This document shows, piece after piece, positions 45,767 through 56,022 of a stretch of DNA of 64,000 nucleotides. The DNA is taken from NCBI GenBank assembly GCA_003565295.1, contig PXCO01000071.1, forward strand, positions 1 through 64,000. The letters are read 5' to 3'. The stretch is from Cyclobacteriaceae bacterium (GTDB lineage Bacteria > Bacteroidota > Bacteroidia > Cytophagales > Cyclobacteriaceae). Numbering within the stretch: the stretch's first letter is position 1; each line of letters starts with the position of its first letter. The position numbers and the translations under genes are program-made. A model generated the notes under the pieces. It was not told the origin of the DNA. It made no database searches and saw only the letters and a list, made by a program, of their open reading frames with translations.

Positions 45767-48700
45767 ATGATAGAACTGATCGCAAAAGGACTCGCAAAGG
45801 TGTTCGGAACAAAATCAGACAGGGACATTAAACAACTTATGCCCCTTGTCGAAAATATAAAAGAAGCATATGCCAAATTATCCGGACTTACGGATGATGA
45901 ACTGCGGGGTCAAACTAGGGAGATTCGCTCCATCATAGATAAGGAGCTAAAAGTTTTTGACGATAAAATTGAAGATTTAAGAGCGCAGATAAATGCTCTT
46001 GACCCTGATAAAGTTCAGGCAAAAGATGCCCTGTTCACAGAAATAGAGAAAGTAGAAAAGGACAGAAATGAAGAGCTCGAAAAAGTACTGGAAAAGGTGC
46101 TGCCCAGGGCTTTTGCCGTCGTAAAGGAAACTGCCAAGAGGCTGAAGGAAAATCAACAATTGGTGGTAACTGCCAGCACGCAAGACCAGGAGATGGCTGC
46201 CGCCAAGGATTATGTGACCATCGATGGGGAAAAAGCGATTTGGGCAAATAAATGGATGGCCGCTGGCAGCGAAGTAACATGGGACATGGTCCATTATGAT
46301 GTGCAGCTCCTTGGCGGGGTGGCATTGCATAATGGAAAAATCGCCGAAATGGCCACGGGTGAAGGTAAAACCTTGGTATCCACGCTTCCTGCTTTTCTCA
46401 ATGCATTGTCCGGAAGGGGGGTTCACATTGTAACGGTAAACGATTATTTGGCCAAGCGGGACTCGGAATGGAATGCGCCACTCTTTGAGTTTCATGGGTT
46501 AAAGGTGGATTGTATAGATAAATACCCCCCCAACTCCCCAGGTAGAAGAAATGCATACAGCTGCGATATTGTATATGGCACCAACAACGAGTTTGGTTTT
46601 GATTACCTCAGGGATAATATGGCAAGAGATGCCAAAGATCTTGTGCAGGGAAAACATCATTTTGCCATGATCGATGAGGTGGATTCAGTACTCATTGACG
46701 ATGCCCGTACCCCTCTGATCATATCAGGCCCTATCCCTAAGGGAGATCAGCATGAATTTTACGACATGAAGCCCAGGGTATCCACCCTGGTAGACGAGCA
46801 GCGAAAATTGGTGCAGGGTTACCTGACAGATGCTAAAAAACTGATCAAAGGGGGCAACGAGAAGGAAGGAGGACTTGCCTTGTTTAGAGCCTTTAGGGGT
46901 TTACCGAAGTATAAGCCCTTGATCAAATACCTTTCTGAACCAGGCATACGTGTAATATTACAAAAGACAGAAAACTATTACCTTCAAGACAATAAGCGAA
47001 ACATGCCCGAGGCGGATGAACCGCTATTGTTTACTATAGACGAAAAGACCAACAGCGTGGACCTCACCGATAATGGCATAGAGGTAATCACAAAGAAAAA
47101 TGAAGATGCCAGCTTTTTCATTCTTCCCGACATAGGCACTGAAATCGCCGAAATGGAAAAAGATGAAAATGTGGATGAGAAGGAGAAGCTGATCAGAAAA
47201 GAAGAAATCATCAAAGATTACGGGGTAAAAGCGCAACGGATCCATACGGTAAACCAACTTCTGAAGGCTTATTGTATGTTTGAAAAGGACACCGAGTACA
47301 TCCTAGTGGATGGAAAGGTAAAAATCGTGGATGAGCAAACGGGACGGGTAATGGAGGGCCGAAGATATTCGGACGGACTTCACCAGGCAATTGAGGCAAA
47401 GGAAAACGTAAAGGTAGAAGATGCCACACAGACCTATGCCACCATTACCTTGCAAAACTATTTCCGTATGTACCACAAACTTGCCGGAATGACGGGTACC
47501 GCAGAAACAGAAGCCGGGGAATTTTGGCAAATTTATAAATTGGACGTGGTGGTGATCCCCACTAACAAACCCATACAACGGGCGGACAGGGAAGACAAGG
47601 TGTACAAAACGGTAAGAGAGAAATTCAACGCCGTGGTAGATGAGATCAACGAGCTCACCGAAGCCAACAGGCCAGTGCTCGTGGGTACCACCTCGGTGGA
47701 AATCTCAGAATTACTGAGTATGATGCTTACCCTGCGCAAAATCAAACACCAGGTCCTCAATGCGAAACAACATGCCAAAGAGGCAGACGTGGTGGCAGAG
47801 GCAGGGAAACCAAAGACCGTGACCATTGCCACTAACATGGCAGGTAGAGGAACGGACATAAAACTCACGCCAGAATCCAAGAAAGCCGGGGGTCTAGCCA
47901 TTATTGGTACCGAAAGACACGAATCCCGAAGGGTGGACAGACAGTTAAGGGGTAGAGCCGGGAGGCAGGGGGATCCCGGATCCTCTCAATTCTTTGTTTC
48001 TCTGGAGGACAACCTCATGCGGCTTTTTGGTTCAGAAAGAATTGCCAAATTGATGGATAGGATGGGACTGGAAGAAGGGGAAGTGATTCAGCACAGCATG
48101 ATCACCAAGTCCATTGAGCGGGCCCAACGTAAGGTAGAGGAAAACAATTTTGGCATCAGAAAAAGGCTGCTCGAATATGATGATGTCATGAACAGCCAAA
48201 GAGAAGTTGTCTACAAGCGTAGAAAGAACGCTCTAATAGGCGATAGATTGGAACTGGATATCCTCAACATCATGTATGATGTTTCGCAAGATGTGATAGA
48301 AATGGCCAAATCCACAGAAGATGTGGAAAACCTAAGAATGAACATTTTTAGTTCATTAGGAATTGACTATCCCATTACAGCGGAGGAGCTCAAGGAAAAA
48401 GACAGCCCCACGCTTACCAAGGAAGTATTTGATAAGGCTTATGAAAACTACGTGACCAAAAATAAGGGCATTTTAGAGAAGGCCATGCCTATCCTAAAAA
48501 ATGTCCACTTACAAAGAGGTGCAACGGTTAAGGAAATCCTTGTTCCCATTTCGGATGGGATAAAGCAGATCGGCGTTGTGATCAATTTGGAATCCACCTT
48601 GCAAAACGAAGGGAGAGACCTCATCAGAGCCGTGGAGAAAACGGTCACCTTGGCCATTATCGACCAAAACTGGAAAGAACATCTGCGGGACATGGACGAT

Positions 48701-49156
48701 CTTAAGCAATCCGTACAAAACGCAGTATATGAACAGAAAGACCCATTGCTGATTTATAAATTCGAGGCTTTTGAGATGTTCAAACGCTTCTTGGGCAAGC
48801 TTAACGACGATATCATCTCTTTCATTTCTAAATCCGACTTACCAAAACAAGACCCCGAGCAGGTAAAAGCAGCTCAAAGGGAGAGAAGGGAAGAAGCCAA
48901 AGTAACTGCCTCCAAAGAAGAGGCAGGAAGCACCTTGGGAGGGGGAGCTACAGCCACCGGACAGCGGGTAGCTGCTCAACAGGCCCAGGCAAGGGCCAGG
49001 AGAGAACCTGTACAACCCAGAAAAAGTGAAAGGGTATATGGAAGAAATGACCGGGTATCCGTGAAATACGCAGATGGCAAAGTAAAAAAAGACGTGAAGT
49101 ACAAAAGCGTGGAACAGGATATCGCTAATGCGAAATGTGTGGTAATAGAAGACTGA
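45767..49156 (+). CDS. secA: Preprotein translocase subunit SecA
   Basis: MATGEGKTLVSTLPAFLNAL, VDSVLIDDARTPLIISGP, TNMAGRGTDIKL, GTERHESRRVDRQLRGRAGRQGDPGSSQFF. Confidence 0.97.
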   Translation: MIELIAKGLAKVFGTKSDRDIKQLMPLVENIKEAYAKLSGLTDDELRGQTREIRSIIDKELKVFDDKIEDLRAQINALDPDKVQAKDALFTEIEKVEKDRNEELEKVLEKVLPRAFAVVKETAKRLKENQQLVVTASTQDQEMAAAKDYVTIDGEKAIWANKWMAAGSEVTWDMVHYDVQLLGGVALHNGKIAEMATGEGKTLVSTLPAFLNALSGRGVHIVTVNDYLAKRDSEWNAPLFEFHGLKVDCIDKYPPNSPGRRNAYSCDIVYGTNNEFGFDYLRDNMARDAKDLVQGKHHFAMIDEVDSVLIDDARTPLIISGPIPKGDQHEFYDMKPRVSTLVDEQRKLVQGYLTDAKKLIKGGNEKEGGLALFRAFRGLPKYKPLIKYLSEPGIRVILQKTENYYLQDNKRNMPEADEPLLFTIDEKTNSVDLTDNGIEVITKKNEDASFFILPDIGTEIAEMEKDENVDEKEKLIRKEEIIKDYGVKAQRIHTVNQLLKAYCMFEKDTEYILVDGKVKIVDEQTGRVMEGRRYSDGLHQAIEAKENVKVEDATQTYATITLQNYFRMYHKLAGMTGTAETEAGEFWQIYKLDVVVIPTNKPIQRADREDKVYKTVREKFNAVVDEINELTEANRPVLVGTTSVEISELLSMMLTLRKIKHQVLNAKQHAKEADVVAEAGKPKTVTIATNMAGRGTDIKLTPESKKAGGLAIIGTERHESRRVDRQLRGRAGRQGDPGSSQFFVSLEDNLMRLFGSERIAKLMDRMGLEEGEVIQHSMITKSIERAQRKVEENNFGIRKRLLEYDDVMNSQREVVYKRRKNALIGDRLELDILNIMYDVSQDVIEMAKSTEDVENLRMNIFSSLGIDYPITAEELKEKDSPTLTKEVFDKAYENYVTKNKGILEKAMPILKNVHLQRGATVKEILVPISDGIKQIGVVINLESTLQNEGRDLIRAVEKTVTLAIIDQNWKEHLRDMDDLKQSVQNAVYEQKDPLLIYKFEAFEMFKRFLGKLNDDIISFISKSDLPKQDPEQVKAAQRERREEAKVTASKEEAGSTLGGGATATGQRVAAQQAQARARREPVQPRKSERVYGRNDRVSVKYADGKVKKDVKYKSVEQDIANAKCVVIED

Positions 49157-49160
49157 CAGC

Positions 49161-49712
49161 ATGAAAAACTTTAGATTACTATATGGATTGTTCCTGCTCT
49201 TGTTTTCAAGTTGTGGACTGATCAACATTAAGAAAACCGGAGGTGCCGAGCGTTTTGTGGGATACACCGAAGATTTGGAAAGTAGTAGGATCCGATTTGA
49301 CGAGTTGCCCGAACCAAGCACAAGAGCAGGTAGCTTCGTGGAGGTAAATGCCGTGGATGAAGATTTGAAGGAGGCCATAGACAACTACATCCGGGAGAAA
49401 GAAAGAGATGATTTCATTTCTGGCTTTACCATTCTGGTTTACAGTGGTGTGGATAGAGAAGAAGCCTTTAAAACCCGTAACAAGTTATATTCCGAACATG
49501 AAGATATCCTCACCTTTATGCAATACCAGCAACCCAGATATTTGGTGAAAGTTGGCAAATACATCAATAGAATAGAAGCGCTCGCCTGGTATGAAAAGAT
49601 CAAGGAGGAATTTCCAGCTGCCAGAATCATCCAAGATAGATTCGAAAGGGAGAAAGTAAGAAAAAGACAAGAACAAGAAGAAACCCTAGAAAATGTCAAT
49701 ACAGAAAATTAA
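49161..49712 (+). CDS. SPOR-domain-like lipoprotein
   Basis: Lipobox FSSCGL; C-terminal FTILVYSGVDREEAFKTRNKLY...YLVKVGKYINRIEALAWYEKIKEEFPAARII. Confidence 0.75.
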   Translation: MKNFRLLYGLFLLLFSSCGLINIKKTGGAERFVGYTEDLESSRIRFDELPEPSTRAGSFVEVNAVDEDLKEAIDNYIREKERDDFISGFTILVYSGVDREEAFKTRNKLYSEHEDILTFMQYQQPRYLVKVGKYINRIEALAWYEKIKEEFPAARIIQDRFEREKVRKRQEQEETLENVNTEN

Positions 49713-50880
49713 GGATTTGGCAGCGGCCTACAAAGAAGAAGTGATCGCCAACAGAAGGCACTTGCATCAGCATCCTGAACTTTCATTTGAAGAGCACCAA
49801 ACTGCATCCTATGTAGAGGGCCAATTGAGAAAAATTGGAATTAGCGATGTTGAACGAAAGGCGGAAACGGGGATTGTGGCTTTGATCAGAGGAAAAAACC
49901 CAGAAAAAAAGACCATTGCCCTTAGGGCTGACATGGATGCTTTACCGATTCAAGAAACGAACGAAGTTCCTTATAAGTCTAAAAATCAAGGGGTCATGCA
50001 CGCATGTGGACATGATGTGCATACTTCTTCTTTGTTAGGATCTTCCAAAATTCTACATGAATTAAGAAACGAATTTGAAGGCACCATCAAATTGATTTTC
50101 CAACCTGGAGAGGAACGTGTTCCAGGAGGGGCGTCTTTGATGATTAAGGACAAGGCCTTGGAAAACCCGAAACCAACAGCCATCATAGGCCAGCACGTGA
50201 TGCCCCTTATCCCTGCCGGAAAAGTGGGTTTCAGGCCGGGCATGTACATGGCCAGTGCAGATGAGCTATACCTTACCATCAAAGGTAAAGGAGGCCATGG
50301 GGCCATGCCGGAAACCTTGGTTGATCCTGTGTTGGTAACTTCTCATATCATCGTTGCATTACAACAGGTGGTGAGCCGGAGGGCAAGTCCTAAAATTCCA
50401 TCTGTGCTTTCCTTCGGTAAAGTGATTGCAGATGGTGCTACCAATGTAATTCCAAATGAGGTAAAGGTAGAAGGTACTTTCAGGACCTTAGATGAAGATT
50501 GGCGACAAAAAGCCCATGAAATTATGGTCAAGATAGCAAAGGGAATCGCTGAAGGAATGGGAGCAGAAATTGATTTCGAAGTGAGAAAAGGATACCCTTT
50601 TTTAAAAAACGACCCCCTGCTTACAGCCAACAGCATCTCCGCAGCAAAGGATTATCTGGGAGAGGAGAATGTGGTGGACTTAGATATATGGATGGCTGCA
50701 GAAGATTTTTCCTACTATACGCAGGAAATGGACGGTTGTTTTTACCGCCTGGGAACCCGCAATGAAGAAAAAGGAATTATCTCCGGAGTACATACCCCCA
50801 CCTTTGATATAGATGAAAATGCCTTGGGGATTAGCACAGGTTTGATGGCTTATTTGGCCATTCAAGCATTAAAGGAATAA
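49693..50880 (+). CDS. M20 family amidohydrolase (N-acyl amino acid/hippurate hydrolase-like)
   Basis: IALRADMDALPIQETNEVPYKS, MHACGHDVHTSSLLG, IFQPGEERVPGGASLMI, GGHGAMPE. Confidence 0.93.
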   Translation: MSIQKIKDLAAAYKEEVIANRRHLHQHPELSFEEHQTASYVEGQLRKIGISDVERKAETGIVALIRGKNPEKKTIALRADMDALPIQETNEVPYKSKNQGVMHACGHDVHTSSLLGSSKILHELRNEFEGTIKLIFQPGEERVPGGASLMIKDKALENPKPTAIIGQHVMPLIPAGKVGFRPGMYMASADELYLTIKGKGGHGAMPETLVDPVLVTSHIIVALQQVVSRRASPKIPSVLSFGKVIADGATNVIPNEVKVEGTFRTLDEDWRQKAHEIMVKIAKGIAEGMGAEIDFEVRKGYPFLKNDPLLTANSISAAKDYLGEENVVDLDIWMAAEDFSYYTQEMDGCFYRLGTRNEEKGIISGVHTPTFDIDENALGISTGLMAYLAIQALKE

Positions 50881-51110
50881 TTTCTGATTGAACGGATATG
50901 CCATTGTTTATCCCTTTTTTTCCATTTTGGATAGGCAATAAAAATAGCGTTGAGCATGATATACTTGCTCAAGGCCCATTAGCCGATAGCTTATTCAACG
51001 GGGGTATTCTCTATCCTGTGAGAAGGTATTCCATTCTTTGCTGCTTAGCGAAAAGCGGTTCTTGGGTTGCAGCATTCAGCTTTTCTGAAGGAAACTTGCA
51101 GGGCCGATGG

Positions 51111-51803
51111 CTAATTTCCGGCCGCAATCACCGCTAGGTCTACAGAGGTAGGCTGGCTCTCCTCCAAACAAGTGGCGCAGGATGCAAGGGTGGCTCCGGT
51201 GGTGAGCACGTCATCTACCAGTAGAAGGCGCTTTCCCGAGAATAATTCCTGCTGCTTGACTTCAAAAACATTGTCCACGTTTATCCATCTTTGCAGTCTG
51301 GATTTTTTGGTTTGCGTACTGGTATCCACTTTTCTGGAGATACCCTGCACCACTTCCACGCCCAAAACTTCTCCTATTCCTTGAGCAAAACAAAAACTTT
51401 GGTTGTATCCTCTTCTTCTTAATTTATGGGGATGCAGGGGCACGGGTATGATATAATCCCATTCGGACCCAAAACCATTTTCCAGTAATAGTCTGCCATA
51501 TCTCTTTCCCAACATGATGCCCAAATTAGGTCTATTTTTATATTTCAACTGGTGGAGTAATTTTTGACTGCTGCCCTTTTTGGCGAATCTCAAAAAAGCC
51601 ATGACCCTACCCACCTTTGCCAGTCCCTTGATTTTTTGACTAAGGTCGTTTTCAAAGGGCATCAGATGGTAATCTGCAATGGGCAGTTTCATTTCACAAA
51701 ACCGACAGATCTGATCCTCAAAGGCATAAAGGCTTCTTTTGCACACTGCACAGGTGCTGGGGAAAACAAGTGCCAAAAAATCTTCCCAAAATGTGAAACG
51801 CAT
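51111..51803 (-). CDS. comF: ComF family protein (phosphoribosyltransferase-like)
   Basis: CAVCKRSLYAFEDQICRFC; IIPVPLHPHKLRRRGYNQS; LLLVDDVLTTGATLASC. Confidence 0.9.
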   Translation of the reverse strand: MRFTFWEDFLALVFPSTCAVCKRSLYAFEDQICRFCEMKLPIADYHLMPFENDLSQKIKGLAKVGRVMAFLRFAKKGSSQKLLHQLKYKNRPNLGIMLGKRYGRLLLENGFGSEWDYIIPVPLHPHKLRRRGYNQSFCFAQGIGEVLGVEVVQGISRKVDTSTQTKKSRLQRWINVDNVFEVKQQELFSGKRLLLVDDVLTTGATLASCATCLEESQPTSVDLAVIAAGN

Positions 51804-51900
51804 AGAGAATTCGACTTGTTAATTCATTGAGCCATCAATAACTATTATATTTGTAGGCTATAATTGAGTAATTTAGCACTTAGGTGTTAATTTGACAAAC

Positions 51901-52263
51901 ATGTTTCGAAAAGACCTAGATTTAGAAATACGCTGGAAAAAACTTTGTGTAGGCCTGGGAGAGCTTCTGGGCAAGCAACCTACAGACTTAAATGCCGTAC
52001 TCTTTATCATCGGTGTGCAGGAATTAGGCAAGGGTAATCTTTCATTTTCAAAGGAGGAAAAACAAGATTTAATGCATATAGCGGTATGTAAGGTCTTGAG
52101 TTATTCCGGTTTTTATGAACTGGATTTCCTGGATCAGGAGGGTTGGCCCCATTGGAAATTGACAAAAGAGCTTCCCCATTTGGATACGGCTGAACAAGAA
52201 AAGATGCTGAAACTCCATGTGTTAGAATATTTTGAGAAAGAGTTTGAAACGGAAATCAAATAA
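51901..52263 (+). CDS. Conserved hypothetical protein
   Basis: Intact ORF immediately upstream of the exonuclease gene; start assigned to ATG, not TTG 51892. Confidence 0.65.
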   Translation: MFRKDLDLEIRWKKLCVGLGELLGKQPTDLNAVLFIIGVQELGKGNLSFSKEEKQDLMHIAVCKVLSYSGFYELDFLDQEGWPHWKLTKELPHLDTAEQEKMLKLHVLEYFEKEFETEIK

Positions 52264-53028
52264 ATGAAACTTATTTCCTATAACGTGAACGGAATTCGTG
52301 CGGCCTTGCGAAAAGGTTTTCTGGATTGGCTAAAGGCATCGGATGCGGATGTGGTGGCATTACAGGAAGTTAAGTCCACACTGGATCAAATCAGCCCTGC
52401 AATGTTTGAAGACCTAGGTTATAACGTTTACTGGCACGCAGCCGGTAAAAAGGGATATAGTGGAGTGGCCACCTTAAGCCGGATTACCCCTAAGAAGGTT
52501 CATTACGGAATAGGTAAGGAATTATTCGATATGGAAGGAAGGGTGCTCCGTTTGGATTTTGATGAATTTGCCTTCATAAACACCTATTTTCCCTCTGGCA
52601 CCACAGGGGAAATAAGACAGACCATAAAATATGAATTCTTGGATGATATCTACGAATTAAGCAAGGACTTAAAAGAAGCAGTTCCAGGAATCATTTGGAG
52701 TGGTGATTACAACATTTGCCATAAAGCAATAGATATCCATGACCCGGTGTCCAATAAAAAAAGTTCAGGCTTTTTACCTGAGGAGCGTGCTTGGATGGAT
52801 AAATTCACCTCATCGGGTTTTACCGATACCTTTAGACTCATTCACCCTGAGATTCCCCACCAGTACACTTGGTGGAGTTACAGGGCCAATTCCCGCAGTA
52901 AAAACAAGGGTTGGAGGATAGATTACCACATGGCCACAGAAAATTTAAGGGAAAGGGTAAAAGATTCAAAAATTTTATCAGATATTGTTCATTCTGACCA
53001 TTGTCCGATTTTGCTGGAGATGGATTAG
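52264..53028 (+). CDS. xth: Exodeoxyribonuclease III
   Basis: MKLISYNVNGIRAALRKGFLDWL, VALQEVKST, SGDYNICHKAIDIHDP, YHMATENL...HSDHCPILLEMD. Confidence 0.94.
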   Translation: MKLISYNVNGIRAALRKGFLDWLKASDADVVALQEVKSTLDQISPAMFEDLGYNVYWHAAGKKGYSGVATLSRITPKKVHYGIGKELFDMEGRVLRLDFDEFAFINTYFPSGTTGEIRQTIKYEFLDDIYELSKDLKEAVPGIIWSGDYNICHKAIDIHDPVSNKKSSGFLPEERAWMDKFTSSGFTDTFRLIHPEIPHQYTWWSYRANSRSKNKGWRIDYHMATENLRERVKDSKILSDIVHSDHCPILLEMD

Positions 53029-53070
53029 ATGGAATATTAAATATATTCATCACATAAGGAAAAAATCTTA

Positions 53071-53472
53071 ATGAAATCGATTAAAATTTCTATTCCATCA
53101 TTAATTGAGAATATTACCATCATTGAGAGCTTCATTGATAATGCAAAAGAGAGGTTCCATATTAATGACGATATTTACGGTAATATCATGATATCAGTAA
53201 CGGAATGTGTGAGCAATGCCATCATACATGGAAACAAACAAAACAGTAAGAAGACCGTAAACATAGAACTTAAATTTTTAGACAACCAGATTAAGTTCAT
53301 TATCCAAGACCAGGGCGAAGGCTATGATTTCCAACATTTGGAGGATCCTACCTCACCAGAAAACCTGGAAAAATCAGGAGGAAGGGGAGTGTTCATCATG
53401 AAGCATCTCTGTGACGAAATTGAATTTGAAGATGAAGGAAGAAAAACCATCCTTACTTTTTACATGAACTAG
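53071..53472 (+). CDS. Anti-sigma-factor-like (RsbW-type) ATP-binding protein
   Basis: SVTECVSNAIIHGNK (N-box), FIIQDQGEGYDF, GRGVFIMKHLCDEIEF. Confidence 0.85.
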   Translation: MKSIKISIPSLIENITIIESFIDNAKERFHINDDIYGNIMISVTECVSNAIIHGNKQNSKKTVNIELKFLDNQIKFIIQDQGEGYDFQHLEDPTSPENLEKSGGRGVFIMKHLCDEIEFEDEGRKTILTFYMN

Positions 53473-53473
53473 G

Positions 53474-53890
53474 ATGCCTATCAGGTTTTTTACGGAAGAG
53501 ATAAACTTTAACCTCAAAGAAAAGAAGAAGCACCGTAATTGGTTGACAGACTTTGTCAAGGAGGAGGGTTTTATAATCGGAGAAATCAATTATGTGTTTT
53601 GTTCCGACGAATACCTTCACAAAATCAACATAGCGTACCTTGGCCATGACACCTATACGGATATCATTACCTTTGATCAGAGTGATTCATCTGAAGAAAT
53701 CTCAGGAGATATTTTTGTGAGCATTGAGCGTGTAATTGAAAACGCAAAACAAAACAAAACAGGATTCGAAGAAGAGCTCCGAAGGGTAATCGCACATGGT
53801 ATTTTACACCTTATGGGCTATAAAGATAAATCTAGCCAGGATGTAGAACAAATGAGGGAAAAAGAGAACAATGCATTACAGAAATATTGA
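53474..53890 (+). CDS. ybeY: Endoribonuclease YbeY (rRNA maturation)
   Basis: VIAHGILHLMGYKDKS; D-T-Y-T-D-I-I-T-F motif. Confidence 0.92.
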   Translation: MPIRFFTEEINFNLKEKKKHRNWLTDFVKEEGFIIGEINYVFCSDEYLHKINIAYLGHDTYTDIITFDQSDSSEEISGDIFVSIERVIENAKQNKTGFEEELRRVIAHGILHLMGYKDKSSQDVEQMREKENNALQKY

Positions 53891-53902
53891 ATAAACAGAT
53901 GG

Positions 53903-53918
53903 TGTTCCACGTGGAACA
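53903..53918. promoter_or_regulatory. parS-like ParB/Spo0J site 1 (TGTTCCACGTGGAACA)
   Basis: Perfect 16-bp palindrome matching the TGTTNCACGTGNAACA-type parS pattern. Confidence 0.85.
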
Positions 53919-53948
53919 TTCCCCGAGAAGACCAAAGGCATAGGCAGG

Positions 53949-53964
53949 TGTTCCACGTGGAACA
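53949..53964. promoter_or_regulatory. parS-like site 2 (TGTTCCACGTGGAACA)
   Basis: Identical to site 1, 46 bp downstream. Confidence 0.85.
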
Positions 53965-53993
53965 CAAGCAAAGAACCAAAAAGATTAAACTGA

Positions 53994-54009
53994 TGTTTCA
54001 CGTGGAACA
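53994..54009. promoter_or_regulatory. parS-like site 3 (TGTTTCACGTGGAACA)
   Basis: One base different from sites 1 and 2; 45 bp downstream of site 2. Confidence 0.85.
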
Positions 54010-54152
54010 TTGCAAACGGAAATCGGGGTGAAAATAGGGCGGATGGGGGTTTCATAAAAGTTGATAAATTCACCAAAAATAATTTCCTATCGGGTCAGTT
54101 ACCTTAAGAGATCAAAACCGACAACCGAGGGAATAATTAAAAATTGAACAAT

Positions 54153-56018
54153 ATGTTTGAAAAATACGATGTGATAGTGGTTGGTGCAGGACATGCCGGC
54201 TGCGAAGCTGCGCATGCGGCAGCTCAGATGGGCTCAAAAGTACTCCTATGCACCATGAATATGAACACTATTGCTCAAATGTCATGCAACCCCGCAATGG
54301 GAGGAGTGGCAAAAGGACAAATTGTTAGGGAAATTGATGCATTAGGAGGAATGTCAGGAATTATTTCAGACAAATCCATGATACAGTTTAGAATGCTCAA
54401 CCGATCAAAGGGTCCGGCAATGTGGTCTCCTAGAACACAGAATGACCGAATGCGCTTCGCAGAGGAATGGAGATTGGCTTTGGAAAAAACACCCAACGTT
54501 GATTTTTGGCAAGAGATGATAAAGGGAATCATCGTAAAAAAGGGTAGGGTAGTTGGTGTGAAAACAGGACTTGGAATAGAAATTCCAGGAAAATCCGTAA
54601 TTCTTACGAATGGCACCTTTCTCAACGGCATCATACATATCGGTGAAAAACAGTTTGGTGGCGGCAGAACAGGGGAAGCGGCGGCAAAAGGAATCACAGA
54701 ACAGCTGATTGAACTTGGGTTCGAATCAGGAAGAATGAAAACGGGTACACCCCCACGGGTAGATGGTAGATCTCTAAACTATGAAAGAATGGAAATCCAA
54801 CATGGTGACGAGAAACCAGAAAAATTTTCATATGGAGATGAAACAAAAATATTAGAACAACAAAAAAATTGCTGGATAACCTATACCAACAAAGCAGTAC
54901 ATGAAACCTTGGAAACTGGATTTGATCGATCCCCTATGTTCAATGGAAGAATAAAAGGTCTAGGCCCAAGATACTGCCCTTCCATAGAAGATAAAATAAA
55001 CAGATTTGCTGAAAGGGAAAGACATCAAATTTTCGTAGAACCGGAAGGTTGGGATACTGTAGAAATCTATGTAAATGGATTTTCTACGTCTTTGCCAGAA
55101 GATATTCAACAAAAAGCATTGAGAAGTATCTCCGGATTTGAACAAGCGAAAATGTTCAGACCGGGATATGCAATAGAATACGATTTCTTCCAACCTACAC
55201 AGTTGAAAGCAACTTTAGAAACAAAATTGATCCAAAACCTGTTTTTTGCGGGACAAATCAATGGAACCACAGGATATGAGGAGGCTGCATCACAAGGTTT
55301 GATCGCAGGCATAAATGCCCACCAAAACATAAACGAGAATGAACCATTTGTCCTAAAAAGAGCAGATGCCTATATAGGCGTATTGATTGACGATCTCATT
55401 AATAAGGGTACCCAGGAGCCATATAGAATGTTCACATCCCGTGCAGAATTCAGGTTATTACTGCGACAGGACAATGCAGATATCCGACTCACAAAAAAAG
55501 GGTATGATATAGGTCTTGCAAAAGAACACAGATGGAAAGCCGTTCAGCAAAAAATGGAGGAAACAAAGGAAATCTTAAAGGTGGTAAAAAACATAAAACT
55601 AGACCCTGAATGGATAAACCCATTTCTTAGAAAGAAGAAAACTGCAGAAATAAAAGAAAAAACCAATATGGAAAAATTGATCAAAAGACCACATCTAGGA
55701 ATAGCTGACCTCTTAGAGGCAAATGTGATAATAAGTGATCAATTATCCACTTTCTCAAAAGAAGCATTAGAGCAAGCAGAAATCCAGATAAAATACGAAA
55801 GCTATATCAGTAAAGAAAAACAGATGGTAAATAAAATACATCAGCTAGAAGGATATAAAATACCATCAGATTTCCGATATGAGCAGCTAAAAGCATTGTC
55901 AGCAGAAGGCAGACAAAAATTGCTCAACATCCGACCCGAAACCCTAGGTCAGGCTTCCCGTATAAGTGGTGTTTCCCCAGCAGATTTATCAATTTTAACC
56001 GTTTACCTAGGAAGATAA
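54153..56018 (+). CDS. mnmG: tRNA uridine-5-carboxymethylaminomethyl(34) synthesis enzyme MnmG (GidA)
   Basis: VIVVGAGHAGCEAAHAAAQMG; SCNPAMGGVAKGQIVREIDALGG; MKTGTPPRVDGRSL. Start at ATG; ORF track start 54144 is TTG. Confidence 0.97.
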   Translation: MFEKYDVIVVGAGHAGCEAAHAAAQMGSKVLLCTMNMNTIAQMSCNPAMGGVAKGQIVREIDALGGMSGIISDKSMIQFRMLNRSKGPAMWSPRTQNDRMRFAEEWRLALEKTPNVDFWQEMIKGIIVKKGRVVGVKTGLGIEIPGKSVILTNGTFLNGIIHIGEKQFGGGRTGEAAAKGITEQLIELGFESGRMKTGTPPRVDGRSLNYERMEIQHGDEKPEKFSYGDETKILEQQKNCWITYTNKAVHETLETGFDRSPMFNGRIKGLGPRYCPSIEDKINRFAERERHQIFVEPEGWDTVEIYVNGFSTSLPEDIQQKALRSISGFEQAKMFRPGYAIEYDFFQPTQLKATLETKLIQNLFFAGQINGTTGYEEAASQGLIAGINAHQNINENEPFVLKRADAYIGVLIDDLINKGTQEPYRMFTSRAEFRLLLRQDNADIRLTKKGYDIGLAKEHRWKAVQQKMEETKEILKVVKNIKLDPEWINPFLRKKKTAEIKEKTNMEKLIKRPHLGIADLLEANVIISDQLSTFSKEALEQAEIQIKYESYISKEKQMVNKIHQLEGYKIPSDFRYEQLKALSAEGRQKLLNIRPETLGQASRISGVSPADLSILTVYLGR

Positions 56019-56022
56019 TAAT

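Noticed and set aside
48840-49156. SecA without the C-terminal zinc/SecB-binding motif
   Set aside because: Variation at the SecA C-terminus is widespread in phyla lacking SecB; not unusual by itself.
50898-51137. 79-aa ORF between the M20 hydrolase and comF
   Set aside because: Overlaps the 3' end of comF on the opposite strand, with no recognisable motif.
53810-53840. YbeY lacking the third metal-binding His (HGILHLMGYKDKS)
   Set aside because: GYKDK-type variants are, from memory, common in Bacteroidota YbeY; not strong enough as evidence for an inactive enzyme.
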